From Huiozyma naganishii CBS 8797 (Eukaryota > Ascomycota > Saccharomycetes > Saccharomycetales > Saccharomycetaceae), in assembly GCF_000348985.1 (NCBI RefSeq), contig NC_035923.1, positions 434,001-498,000 on the forward strand: a stretch of 64,000 bases of DNA. Reading direction: 5' to 3'. Positions 56,770 through 64,000 of the stretch are shown in pieces. The position numbers and the translations under genes are program-made. The notes under the pieces are model-generated. The model worked only from the letters and a program-made list of their open reading frames with translations, was not told the origin of the DNA and did not search any database. Within the stretch, counting starts at the first letter, position 1; each line of letters starts with the position of its first letter.

Positions 56770-57693
56770 TTGCCCATTTCACTAATACAAGAAAGGGAAT
56801 AAACCTTTATCATCTCCCCTCCCAACCCATGGTATCACCGGAGTTAGTACTCATCGCCCAGGCCAGTCCCGCGTACGCCCCATGCTGCCCGGGGTCCCAG
56901 CTCATTCGCAGAGAGAGGAATTCTGCATCACGTGAGACTCGCGTGACTCACTGCTTTTACACCTATTCTGTTTCTTTTTTCCCGATCTGGAAATCGAATC
57001 CAAAAAGAGTGTATTTCCCAGTCTCCTCTTTGGGAAAACAGTAAACAGTAAATACCGTTTATTTCCTCTTTTGGAAACGGCATCGCTCGAGGTCGGTGTG
57101 GGCCAGTCGGTCCCGTTGGCAGCAGGTTCTGGGACTTGGGAGGCGTCCTATCAGCTTTCAACAGTTCAGCTGAGATGAAGTAAGGTGGGGGTTCTTTTTG
57201 GATCTTATGCCTCTTTTTTTTCTTCCTCTTCCTTCACTTCTCACTTTAACCCACTTGTGTCTTTGTGATCTCCGTCTTGAACTGTGCCTTCACAAGATCT
57301 CGTTTCTGTTTTCACGACTGGTTGCGGTGTTCAGTTCAGCACAGGTCCTTCAGAACATTGCTGGTGTCGTCACATCAAAAGAAAATCAACCACACTCGCA
57401 CTCATTTGATCAATAACAGCAAACCACAACAGGGCAAGTTTTACACCACTTTTCCCAACTTTGTCACTCGCTATTATAAAATATAAATAATAAAAAAAAA
57501 GCATACAGAACCCCAGAAGAGGAACTTGATCTTCGAATACGCAAAATTGTACAATCACTAAGCATCCGTTCTTCTCTTTATCTTCCCTGTATCAGCATTT
57601 CCAGAATATATACCACTGCAATTAGTTAGTTATTCTACTTCACAGATACGGAAACACAGGAACACTGGATAATAAAATAAGGTTCAAAAGAAG
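56770..57693. promoter_or_regulatory. Intergenic region upstream of MMR1
   Basis: 924 bases without a credible gene. A perfect ATCACGTG (CDEI/Cbf1 type) lies at 56927-56934. The sequence after it is not AT-rich and has no CDEIII-like TTTCCGAA, so it is not a point centromere. CT-rich and AT-rich MMR1 promoter sequence runs from 57200 on. Confidence 0.45.
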
Positions 57694-59421
57694 ATGTACT
57701 CCCCCCAATTCAAAACAGAGCAGTTGACACCGTCCGCATCGCCCATCTCCTTGAGCTTGGACGATTCCAGCAACCCGTTCCACCATCTGTTGGCGTCGCC
57801 CACAAAGATGAAGCTCTCGGATTCAGTAGGGTTTTACCCAACTTCACTGTCAAAATTGAACGACAGATCGCGGACGGGCCGTGGTAGAACTGCCAACAAT
57901 AACGACTTAGGGATTCGTGGTGCTTCGAGTTTGAACTTCGGGAATAAAGATTATGGTGGTGGTTTCAGATCATCGTCACCAATAAGGTTCAACATTTTAC
58001 AAAACGCAAAACCTAAGATGTTTAAGAAAGAATTTATCTCTCAGCCAAACAACTTACCCTTGTTCTCCACTTTAGTGAGGGGCGCTTCAAACGCACCATC
58101 TAACACAGCAGCAAATGACGTCGAATGTAACGATGGTGCCACATCGAGTATAAAATCTAATCCGCTGTTGGACGACAATCTCCCCAAGCTGAGCATCAGA
58201 GAAACTTTGGAGAAGATCCAACAGCACCATCAACGGCTGAATGCCGCGAAGCAGAAAACTCCAGTTGTAACCAACACCGTCACTACAAATAAGACGGAAC
58301 CTATTCTGTTGAAGAGTAACTCAAAAAGCAGCGATATGCTTATCCCACCATTAGAAATCGATATTATGGAGAAGACTGATTCACCACGTGATAGAATTGT
58401 ATCAAATACATCCACCGTTTGTGCACCGGACAACTTAGATTCAGTTGTGCCATTGGAAACAAAGATGCAAGGTAGAGGCGAAAACGTCGAGGCAAATAAT
58501 TTCGCCACGGACCACAATGGCTTTCTCCAGTACGTTAGGAATGGCAACGTCCCCAATTATAAAAAGGGCAGTAGCAGTAGCAACGTCAATAGATACAGTT
58601 TCATCTCCTCGACGTCTACCGACTATGATGCCCCAGAATTGTTTGAGCAACACCAACCATCAGTAACAAATGCCTCATTTCACGAATCGCAAGCCCGTTT
58701 AGTGCGGTCGACGCAACACCCACCGGGCCAAAACTCGCAGTTATCGAACAACAATTCCAACGCCATTGCTGAATACAGGAGTAGATTAGAGTCCAATAAA
58801 CTGGATTTAAAGATCAAGCAGCTCGAAGTTGAGATTGGCGAACTGAAGCTACAGAACGCGCAGTTACTCAATTCCATGGGAACCAACCGACTCTTAGAGG
58901 ACAAGCTGATCTTGGAGATGTTACAAGAGAGACAAAAGAGTCAATCGGCTGGACCAAAGCCTGAGACGAGCGAGGAGTTGAAATTGAAGAAGAAGCTGAA
59001 GAGGTTGGAAAGCAAATTTGAGGACTATCAAAAGACACTGGACAAGCTTTACGATACAAAGAAGAAACGTTCTACCAGACCAACTAAGACAAAAGAAGCC
59101 AATACAGCGACACACTGTAGGATTTCCAGAATATCTACTAAGGAGTTACAACGGTTCGAGGAAACCACGGACCCATCGTCGTCCGCCTGTACTTCTTTCT
59201 GTTCCGAGTATTCCCCGGATGACCACCACGCAAGTCACGAAGAGGGAGAATACGGCGACGACTCAGAGAGAGACGACGAGTCCGTGCACAAAAAGCTTCT
59301 CGAGTGGGAGTACGAGGGGGACGTCGACGATGAGGAGATTGCTGCGATTACAGCAACCAGTAGCAAAGCATTTTCCTCCCGCAGGGGATTCCGTTTGAAT
59401 GTCCCCATTGAAATGCAATGA
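57694..59421 (+). CDS. MMR1: Mitochondrial myosin-receptor adaptor Mmr1
   Basis: A 575-residue protein (491 in S. cerevisiae). Mmr1 sits on the mitochondrial outer membrane and binds the Myo2 tail, so that mitochondria move into and stay in the bud. The N-terminus matches the yeast protein (MYSPQFKTEQLTPSASPISL, then LLASPTKMKL and FYPTSLSKLND), as does SPIRFNILQNAKPKMFKKE. A coiled coil lies at about residues 350-465 (LDLKIKQLEVEIGELKLQNA and KKKLKRLESKFEDYQKTLDK). The tail is acidic and ends RRGFRLNVPIEMQ. The following PEX13-HCR1-UPS1 order (YLR190W-YLR193C) supports the call. Numerous S/T-P sites fit regulation by cell-cycle kinases. Confidence 0.93.
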   Translation: MYSPQFKTEQLTPSASPISLSLDDSSNPFHHLLASPTKMKLSDSVGFYPTSLSKLNDRSRTGRGRTANNNDLGIRGASSLNFGNKDYGGGFRSSSPIRFNILQNAKPKMFKKEFISQPNNLPLFSTLVRGASNAPSNTAANDVECNDGATSSIKSNPLLDDNLPKLSIRETLEKIQQHHQRLNAAKQKTPVVTNTVTTNKTEPILLKSNSKSSDMLIPPLEIDIMEKTDSPRDRIVSNTSTVCAPDNLDSVVPLETKMQGRGENVEANNFATDHNGFLQYVRNGNVPNYKKGSSSSNVNRYSFISSTSTDYDAPELFEQHQPSVTNASFHESQARLVRSTQHPPGQNSQLSNNNSNAIAEYRSRLESNKLDLKIKQLEVEIGELKLQNAQLLNSMGTNRLLEDKLILEMLQERQKSQSAGPKPETSEELKLKKKLKRLESKFEDYQKTLDKLYDTKKKRSTRPTKTKEANTATHCRISRISTKELQRFEETTDPSSSACTSFCSEYSPDDHHASHEEGEYGDDSERDDESVHKKLLEWEYEGDVDDEEIAAITATSSKAFSSRRGFRLNVPIEMQ

Positions 59422-59759
59422 AGGGTACCACCACTCTTATTCAAGGGTTTTTTAATACATCTTATATAATATTAATTTCTGTTGTTTGTTTCAGTACCAT
59501 CGACATAGTAAGGGGTATTGCCAGTATCGCCGTTATACATGAAGCAGTACCGTTCATTGAGCGCGGGATTCCAGCACCATCGAGCAGCGCTTCGAACGGG
59601 AATTTTGACATATTTAAGAAACAGAAAGAAACAAATTATAACATGGAAAAAATAAAGACGAAGAGGAATGTTCAGTTGGAAAGGGACGGTTCCTGAGTGG
59701 AAGCAGCAGCCGGTTCTTTCGTGAAGTGTAAATTTTAATTGTACCGAACCTATCTGAGT
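59422..59759. promoter_or_regulatory. MMR1-PEX13 intergenic region
   Basis: 338 bases; short open frames only. An A-rich stretch (AAGAAACAGAAAGAAACAAA, near 59617) precedes the PEX13 start. Nothing else stands out. Confidence 0.35.
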
Positions 59760-60919
59760 ATGAACTCGAATGTGAGGCCGAAACCTTGGGAGGTTGCGTC
59801 GCAAACGTCCCTCAGCAGGGCTACTCCAGGGCAGGAGACAGCAGATGATGAGATACCGAGTCGAGATGGGCCCGTGCAGCCACCGAGGGTGCCGCCCTTC
59901 CCGACGAAGCTGGCGGGAATGGACAAGATGTGGTGGGTAACGAAGGGTTGGAACCTCGTTATGAGGGTGGCAGCATGAACGGTGCCTCCAACGGGTTTGG
60001 TATTGGCGGAGGTGGAGTGTACAACAGTCCCTTCAACACGTACGGATCCAGTGGTCCCTACGGTATGAACGCAGGTGGGTACGGCATGAACGGAGGTGGG
60101 TATGGCATGGGTGGTGTTGGGTATGGGTACGGTGGCCTCTCTGGTGGGTACGGTGGAGGAATGGGTGTGTACAACAGGTATGGGATCCCCGGCGGCGGCG
60201 GTGTTGCTGGGAACGGGGACACGAACTTCGTCACTGAGTCGACGATGGCCACTTTCCAACTGTTGGAAAACCTGATAGGAGCGATCAATGGGTTTGCACA
60301 GATGCTGGAGTCCAGTTACATGGCCACGCATAACTCGTTCTTTACCCTAATCAGTTTTGCGGAGGAGATTGGTCGTTTGAAGGAGATGTTGGGATCGTTC
60401 TTTGGTCTGTTTGGTATAATCAAGTTTCTGAAGCGGCTGTTGAGGTTCAGGTCTGCCAGAAGGGCAAGACAAGGTGGTCAAGCGGATATGGTTGATGAGT
60501 TTACGAGTTTTGCCTCCGGGGCGACTCCTGCCAGTAGGAAGCGTGCGAGGAGGCGACTCGCATGGAAACCGTTGATCATATTCTTCATGGGTGTCTTTGG
60601 GTTCCCCTACCTTCTGAACAAATACATCAACCGCCTAAATGAGAAGCATGCAAATCAGATTCTCTCCAAGGGGCTCGACGATGACCCAGTTGATTTGACA
60701 AAATTGAAGTTTGCTCGAGCATTGTACGATTTTGTACCGGAGAACGCCAAGATCGAGGTGCCGTTGAAGAAGGGTGATTTGATGGCGATCATCTCGGAGA
60801 AGGACACTTTTGGGCGGGACTCCCAATGGTGGCGTGTGAGAACCAGGGACGGTAACGTCGGTTACATCCCGTATAACTACGTTGAGGTCATCAAAAGACG
60901 GCAGAGCATAACAAATTGA
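59760..60919 (+). CDS. PEX13: Peroxin Pex13, split by a frameshift
   Basis: Pex13 is the peroxisomal membrane docking and pore-forming component of matrix protein import. The start at 59760 encodes MNSNVRPKPWEVASQ, the conserved RPKPWE N-terminus, and a Pro-rich stretch, but that frame stops at 59977-59979. The rest continues in the -1 frame, which is open from 59852 to the stop at 60919. It gives a Gly/Tyr/Asn-rich repeat region, the conserved segment QLLENLIGAINGFAQMLESS, membrane segments (SFFGLFGIIKFLKRLL and PLIIFFMGVFGFPYLLNKYI), and a C-terminal SH3 domain (ALYDFVPEN...WWRVRTRDGNVGYIPYNYVE). A one-base deletion or two-base insertion between 59852 and 59978 explains the split. No standard slippery heptamer is present there. 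Confidence 0.9.
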
Positions 60920-61194
60920 TGTCGTTGTCGCCCACCAAGAGACCCCACTAACGAATACATGATGATAGCATACACTTCTCTAGAGCGTGAGAAGCTGACA
61001 ATAAGAAAGCGAAAAGGTTAGATATATATGTGAATATGGATATCGGTAATTAGTAATACCAGCGCAAAAGATTTAACAATTGAACAGAGGAAGAAGAAGA
61101 GAGATGGGGTGAACCACCAGTTTAGACGAAGACGTTAAGATATCTGCTCTTATCCCCCGTCTAAGGTCCCACCCTCGCTGCAAGTAGCCAGCTC

Positions 61195-61752
61195 TCAACG
61201 TGTGTGCTTCTTTGCCGTATCCTCCACCTTTTTCGCATTCTCCTTGACGGACTTCTTCGTCTTCTGGGCACCCTCCCTCACAGCATCCCCAGTCTCCTCT
61301 GTGCCCTTTAAAATCGTTTTCTTGATTGTCTCGGCCGTGGAGCGCGTAGCATCCTCGGTCTTCTCTATCCCCTCAGCAGCGGCCCTCCCTAACTTGAGGT
61401 CAATCTCCTTCAAGTTCTCCCTCACGGTACCACTCCCGGCCTCTGCTGCCCTATGGCCCTGCGACTTCTCCCCGCCGCTCTTCTTCTCAGCACCCAGCTT
61501 CTTCCCCGCCGTGTGCATCTGCGCTGTCGGGGACGCAGCCCCGTTCACATGAGGGGGGCCGCTTGCACCGTTACCACCGCGTGGCCGTGCTGCAGAAGCG
61601 GTCTCCCGAACCGGTGGTCTCCGACCACCGTGCAAGTACCGTTTGTACGCCCCTGTAACCCGCTGCGTAACGAGGTTGTTGAACAGGTACTTGTTGGTCT
61701 TGTTAACCTGCTGGACCTTCTGTGTGTTGTAACTTGGGAAAAATGGGAACAT
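61195..61752 (-). CDS. LEA-like basic protein of unknown function
   Basis: A 185-residue frame from the ATG at 61752; upstream the frame has only a GTG. I do not recognise the gene, and S. cerevisiae has nothing between PEX13 and HCR1. The first ~45 residues are basic and aromatic (FPFFPSYNTQKVQQVNKTNK, RVTGAYKRYLHGG), compatible with a mitochondrial or membrane-binding start. A Gly/Ala/Pro linker follows. The last ~75 residues form an 11-mer-like amphipathic repeat rich in Ala, Glu, Lys and Thr (EGIEKTEDATRSTAETIKK, EGAQKTKKSVKENAKKVEDT), as in LEA group 3 and perilipin-like helices. It may bind membranes or protect proteins under stress; that is inference. Confidence 0.7.
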   Translation of the reverse strand: MFPFFPSYNTQKVQQVNKTNKYLFNNLVTQRVTGAYKRYLHGGRRPPVRETASAARPRGGNGASGPPHVNGAASPTAQMHTAGKKLGAEKKSGGEKSQGHRAAEAGSGTVRENLKEIDLKLGRAAAEGIEKTEDATRSTAETIKKTILKGTEETGDAVREGAQKTKKSVKENAKKVEDTAKKHTR

Positions 61753-62353
61753 TGCGTGCGTATCTCTGTATGTGAGTGCTGTATTCTGTAACTGAAGGGA
61801 ACTGAACAGTTTCAAGAAGATGTATCTCCCGTTGTCAAAGGGGACACAATGTCCTTTATATACAGCGATCGGGGCCACAGGCACACGGATGTCCCAAAAG
61901 GGGAAAGTGGTGGCGTTCCCTTAATTTTAAGCTTTTTTGCCCGTTTTAAACATGCAATGTGCGGCTGTGCAGCCTCTCTCAGAAAAGTCCGCAGCAAAAA
62001 AAAGAAGAAGAAGAAATGGAAGGGCCGGGGCTGCGCCTGTTTCTCACGGCATACACAGAAACGTACGTACCAGTATAGAGCAGCAAGTGAAGGAAAGCAA
62101 AGGGTGCCTGCGCGCTGCAGAGCCTTCTGTGGACCTGCTGTAAAACTGCCGCAGAACGTTCAGCGCTAGGAGGCCTTCTGTGCAGCAGCAATCGCGGGAG
62201 AGAGGGCCCGCAGGAGCCCAGACACCGCCGCAGGAGCCCCTGCGGTGACGAGTGAAGCGCCGGTGGGTCTGTTCCGCGACACCGCTGTGAGCAAGAGCAT
62301 GGGCAACGCTGCCAGACTGGCTCGATGGGGGGGAGGGGGACACAGTCGGGGAC
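61753..62353. promoter_or_regulatory. Region between the LEA-like gene and HCR1, with GC-rich repeats
   Basis: 601 bases with no credible gene. 61753-61990 is the promoter side of the LEA-like gene. 62040-62340 is notably G+C-rich, with repeated CCTTCTGTG-type and CAGCAG/CTGCTG complementary pieces, plus the hairpin and direct repeat listed separately. Confidence 0.45.
62209..62247. repeat. Direct repeat plus GC-rich hairpin
   Basis: The 11-mer CGCAGGAGCCC occurs at 62209-62219 and again at 62229-62239. The second copy forms the loop side of a hairpin: CCGCAGG (62228-62234) pairs with CCTGCGG (62239-62245) around AGCC, extendable by a G-T and a C-G pair to 62226-62247. Confidence 0.65.
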
Positions 62354-63169
62354 TTACATGAAATCACCGTCTCCGAAATCGTCGTAGTCACCCATATCGA
62401 AATCTTGGTCCTTTTTGAAGGCCCCACCAAGGTTAGTCTTGGCTTTGGCCTTCTTCTTCCCTGCACCACCCGTGGCGGTGCCACCTCTGACACGGGCAAG
62501 TCTCTCCTGTCTCTCCTGTCTCTCCTTGTCCTTGATAAGCACGTTCAAAGTGGCCACTGTCTGTCTGATGGACTCGATGGACATTGGTTTACAGATATCC
62601 CTGCACAGGTCAATGGCCAGTCCGGAGGAGTAGTTCAAAGAGGATTTCTCGTTCATGGATGTGACCGCCACGGACAATGCCTTCTGTAGGTCCTGGAAGT
62701 CACGCTTGGTCTCCGCCTGCGTGAACAGTGGGTGAGTCTCGATCGGCGTGTCCTTTGTGAAAGTGGCCCGTGCGCCTAGAAGCAACGAGTCTGCGTTCTC
62801 CCTCGCGGCAGCAGCAGCCCGTGGATGTTCATTCATCGCAAGGTCGCCGAACAGGTCCGATGCGTTCTTCAAATCGGATTCTAGTTCGGCCTTCTTCAAC
62901 AATTCCTTCCGCGATTTCTCGTCGAGCGTGTCAATTGCCAGCAAAACGTCCTCTTTTTTACCCTTCTTGGGGTCTGCACCCTTCTTCTTCGTCGCGGGGG
63001 TTGTCGCTTTCTTTTTGGCAGCCGGTTTGGGCTCCTCGGCAGCGGGTTCAGCGTCCCAGGACTCCAACACAGGCTCGTCCGCGTCCCAGGACTCCATCAG
63101 GACAGCGTCGTCGTCGCCAATAGCGGCAGGGCCCACGGACCCATTGATAGCATCGTCTTCCCAGGACAT
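62354..63169 (-). CDS. HCR1: Translation initiation factor eIF3j (Hcr1)
   Basis: A 271-residue protein (265 in S. cerevisiae). Hcr1 is the loosely associated eIF3 subunit that acts in scanning, termination and recycling, and also in 20S pre-rRNA processing. The acidic N-terminus carries the eIF3j motif twice (MESWDADEPVLESWDAEP), which binds Prt1. A Lys-rich linker follows, then the helical dimerisation core (RKELLKKAELESDLKNASDL and THPLFTQAETKRDFQDLQKA). The C-terminus ends GDYDDFGDGDFM. I start at MSWEDDAIN (63169), matching the yeast MSWDDEAIN. An in-frame ATG at 63250 is disfavoured because its extra 27 residues are basic and non-conserved. Confidence 0.96.
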   Translation of the reverse strand: MSWEDDAINGSVGPAAIGDDDAVLMESWDADEPVLESWDAEPAAEEPKPAAKKKATTPATKKKGADPKKGKKEDVLLAIDTLDEKSRKELLKKAELESDLKNASDLFGDLAMNEHPRAAAAARENADSLLLGARATFTKDTPIETHPLFTQAETKRDFQDLQKALSVAVTSMNEKSSLNYSSGLAIDLCRDICKPMSIESIRQTVATLNVLIKDKERQERQERLARVRGGTATGGAGKKKAKAKTNLGGAFKKDQDFDMGDYDDFGDGDFM

Positions 63170-63521
63170 TTTTCTGCGATTGTGAGGTTGTGTGGTCGTG
63201 TGTATACTCTGCCTTCGTCTGTGAACAGACCCACCAGTTGAAGATCGCATCGTTCCAAAGTGAAAAATTTTTTGTTTCTATTCAAAAAAATTTTCGTCAT
63301 TTTTTGGAAGAAGACGCTGGCGATGGGGAGGACGAAGACGAGAGAATTGGGGTGTCGTTCTTTGCATTGAGTTGGTGAGATGCACCCTACTCGCGTAGTC
63401 TACAGTTCTGTGAATGGCACATCGAAAAAAGATGGGAGGAAAAAGTCAATGTATAATAATAAATGCCCTGGAATGTGAATGTGTATTTACGTGAGAAAGG
63501 TACCGTTTGTGTACCCCCTGT
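63170..63521. promoter_or_regulatory. HCR1 promoter and UPS1 3' region
   Basis: 352 bases with no gene. It holds a perfect RRPE at 63261-63271 upstream of HCR1; nothing else is distinctive. Confidence 0.5.
63261..63271 (+). promoter_or_regulatory. RRPE motif upstream of HCR1
   Basis: Exact TGAAAAATTTT about 90 bases upstream of the HCR1 ATG, fitting co-regulation with ribosome-biogenesis genes. Confidence 0.55.
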
Positions 63522-64000
63522 TTAAATAAGTTCTTGTGACTGCTGTGGTTGCGGAGGTTGTGTTTGGCATTGCGCCTGCGCCTGTGCCTGCGCCTGAGCG
63601 ACGCTGATCGCTGCGACACGCTCTGCAGCTGCCTCTATCTTCTGCATCACCAGGGACATCCCCTCCCTGCTCCTCTTGACACTCTCCTCGAACTTCGCAC
63701 GCGCCAAAGCCTCGATCTTGTGCTTGATGCCGTTCAGCCCGCTCGTGAAGGTGACCTCGCTGTGCACGCTTGTGGCCCGCCTGTCCGGCAGGTACTCGTA
63801 CGTAGTGCGCTCCTCGACCTTAAGCACCCGCGTGTGGTCCAGATTCCGCGCATACGTCGTAAGCACCTTCCGCCGCCGGTCCACGCGCGAGTACTCGATC
63901 ATCCACGAGTCGCTGATCTTGACGCCGCCCACTATCCACTGCACCCACCCGGGCAGCCGACCCTGTTTCCGTATCAGTCGCGTCGTGAACAGCACGTCCC
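63522..64000 (-). CDS. UPS1: Mitochondrial phosphatidic-acid transfer protein Ups1, 5' end missing
   Basis: The C-terminal ~159 codons of a PRELI/MSF1-domain protein; the N-terminus lies beyond the right edge. Ups1 with Mdm35 carries phosphatidic acid across the intermembrane space for cardiolipin synthesis. Conserved segments are LFTTRLIRKQGRLPGWVQWI, TYARNLDHTRVLKVEERTTY and FTSGLNGIKHKIEALARAKF, ending in the helix EGMSLVMQKIEAAAERV. S. cerevisiae Ups1 ends close to that helix. Here about 30 more residues follow, with an (Ala-Gln) repeat and a Gln/Pro-rich end (AQAQAQAQCQTQPPQPQQSQ). Synteny with HCR1 (YLR192C-YLR193C) supports the name. Confidence 0.92.
   Translation of the reverse strand, partial: DVLFTTRLIRKQGRLPGWVQWIVGGVKISDSWMIEYSRVDRRRKVLTTYARNLDHTRVLKVEERTTYEYLPDRRATSVHSEVTFTSGLNGIKHKIEALARAKFEESVKRSREGMSLVMQKIEAAAERVAAISVAQAQAQAQAQCQTQPPQPQQSQELI

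Noticed and set aside
56927..56934. CDEI-like ATCACGTG as part of a point centromere
   Set aside because: The following ~80 bases are not AT-rich and no CDEIII (TTTCCGAA-type) element follows. Similar octamers occur in several promoters here.
59852..59978. Programmed -1 frameshifting in PEX13
   Set aside because: No X XXY YYZ heptamer in the right phase was found in the overlap, and Pex13 is not known to use recoding. A plain indel is simpler.

Overview
This window is a gene-dense stretch of a budding-yeast (Saccharomycetaceae) nuclear chromosome. Nearly every gene has a clear Saccharomyces cerevisiae counterpart, intergenic regions are short, and one gene (CMC2) carries a textbook yeast intron (GTATGT, TACTAAC, CAG). 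From about 1 to 55.7 kb the order follows S. cerevisiae YBL085W to YBL051C (BOI1, CDC27, ALG3, YBL081W, PET112, NUP170, ATG8, ILS1, RPS8, KTI11, AST1, UBP, SEF1, SKT5, YEL1, CMC2, IAI11, SHP1, PTH2, PTC, YBL055C, TOD6, SAS3, PIN4). Three genes that S. cerevisiae keeps on the duplicate chromosome V segment (SWI4, FLO8, UBC6) are interleaved. Expected ancestral neighbours such as KAP123, LSM4, TMN3, AAR2, SSA3/4, PRS, PRX1 and KIP1/CIN8 are absent. This mosaic is what a post-whole-genome-duplication yeast with its own pattern of ohnolog loss would show. The sequence looks richer in G+C than S. cerevisiae, so a Kazachstania-like species is plausible, but I do not assert a species.

A synteny break follows PIN4. 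After an unrecognised 151-codon gene, the order becomes that of S. cerevisiae YLR190W to YLR193C (MMR1, PEX13, HCR1, UPS1), with one extra LEA-like gene between PEX13 and HCR1. Both window edges cut genes: BOI1/2 on the left and UPS1 on the right.

The genes are chromosomal housekeeping and signalling genes, not an accessory island. They cover cell-cycle control (CDC27, SWI4, PIN4, PTC2/3), ribosome and translation (RPS8, ILS1, HCR1, KTI11, PTH2, TOD6), autophagy and ubiquitin (ATG8, UBC6, UBP9/13, SHP1), mitochondria (PET112, CMC2, AIM11/IAI11, MMR1, UPS1), and wall or membrane growth (BOI, SKT5, AST1, YEL1). Regulatory motifs fit these jobs: SCB and MCB boxes before SWI4, PAC and RRPE boxes before TOD6, and RRPE boxes before ILS1 and HCR1.

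The most notable anomalies are these. The conserved GDSR motif of the PP2C phosphatase gene is present in the DNA but out of frame. PEX13 is split by a frameshift. FLO8 contains a collagen-like Gly-Pro-Pro run. GC-rich, strongly self-complementary intergenic segments occur near 26.0, 47.7-48.0 and 62.2 kb; they could be structured RNAs or small palindromic elements. No CRISPR array, rRNA, intact tRNA, transposon or viral gene was seen.
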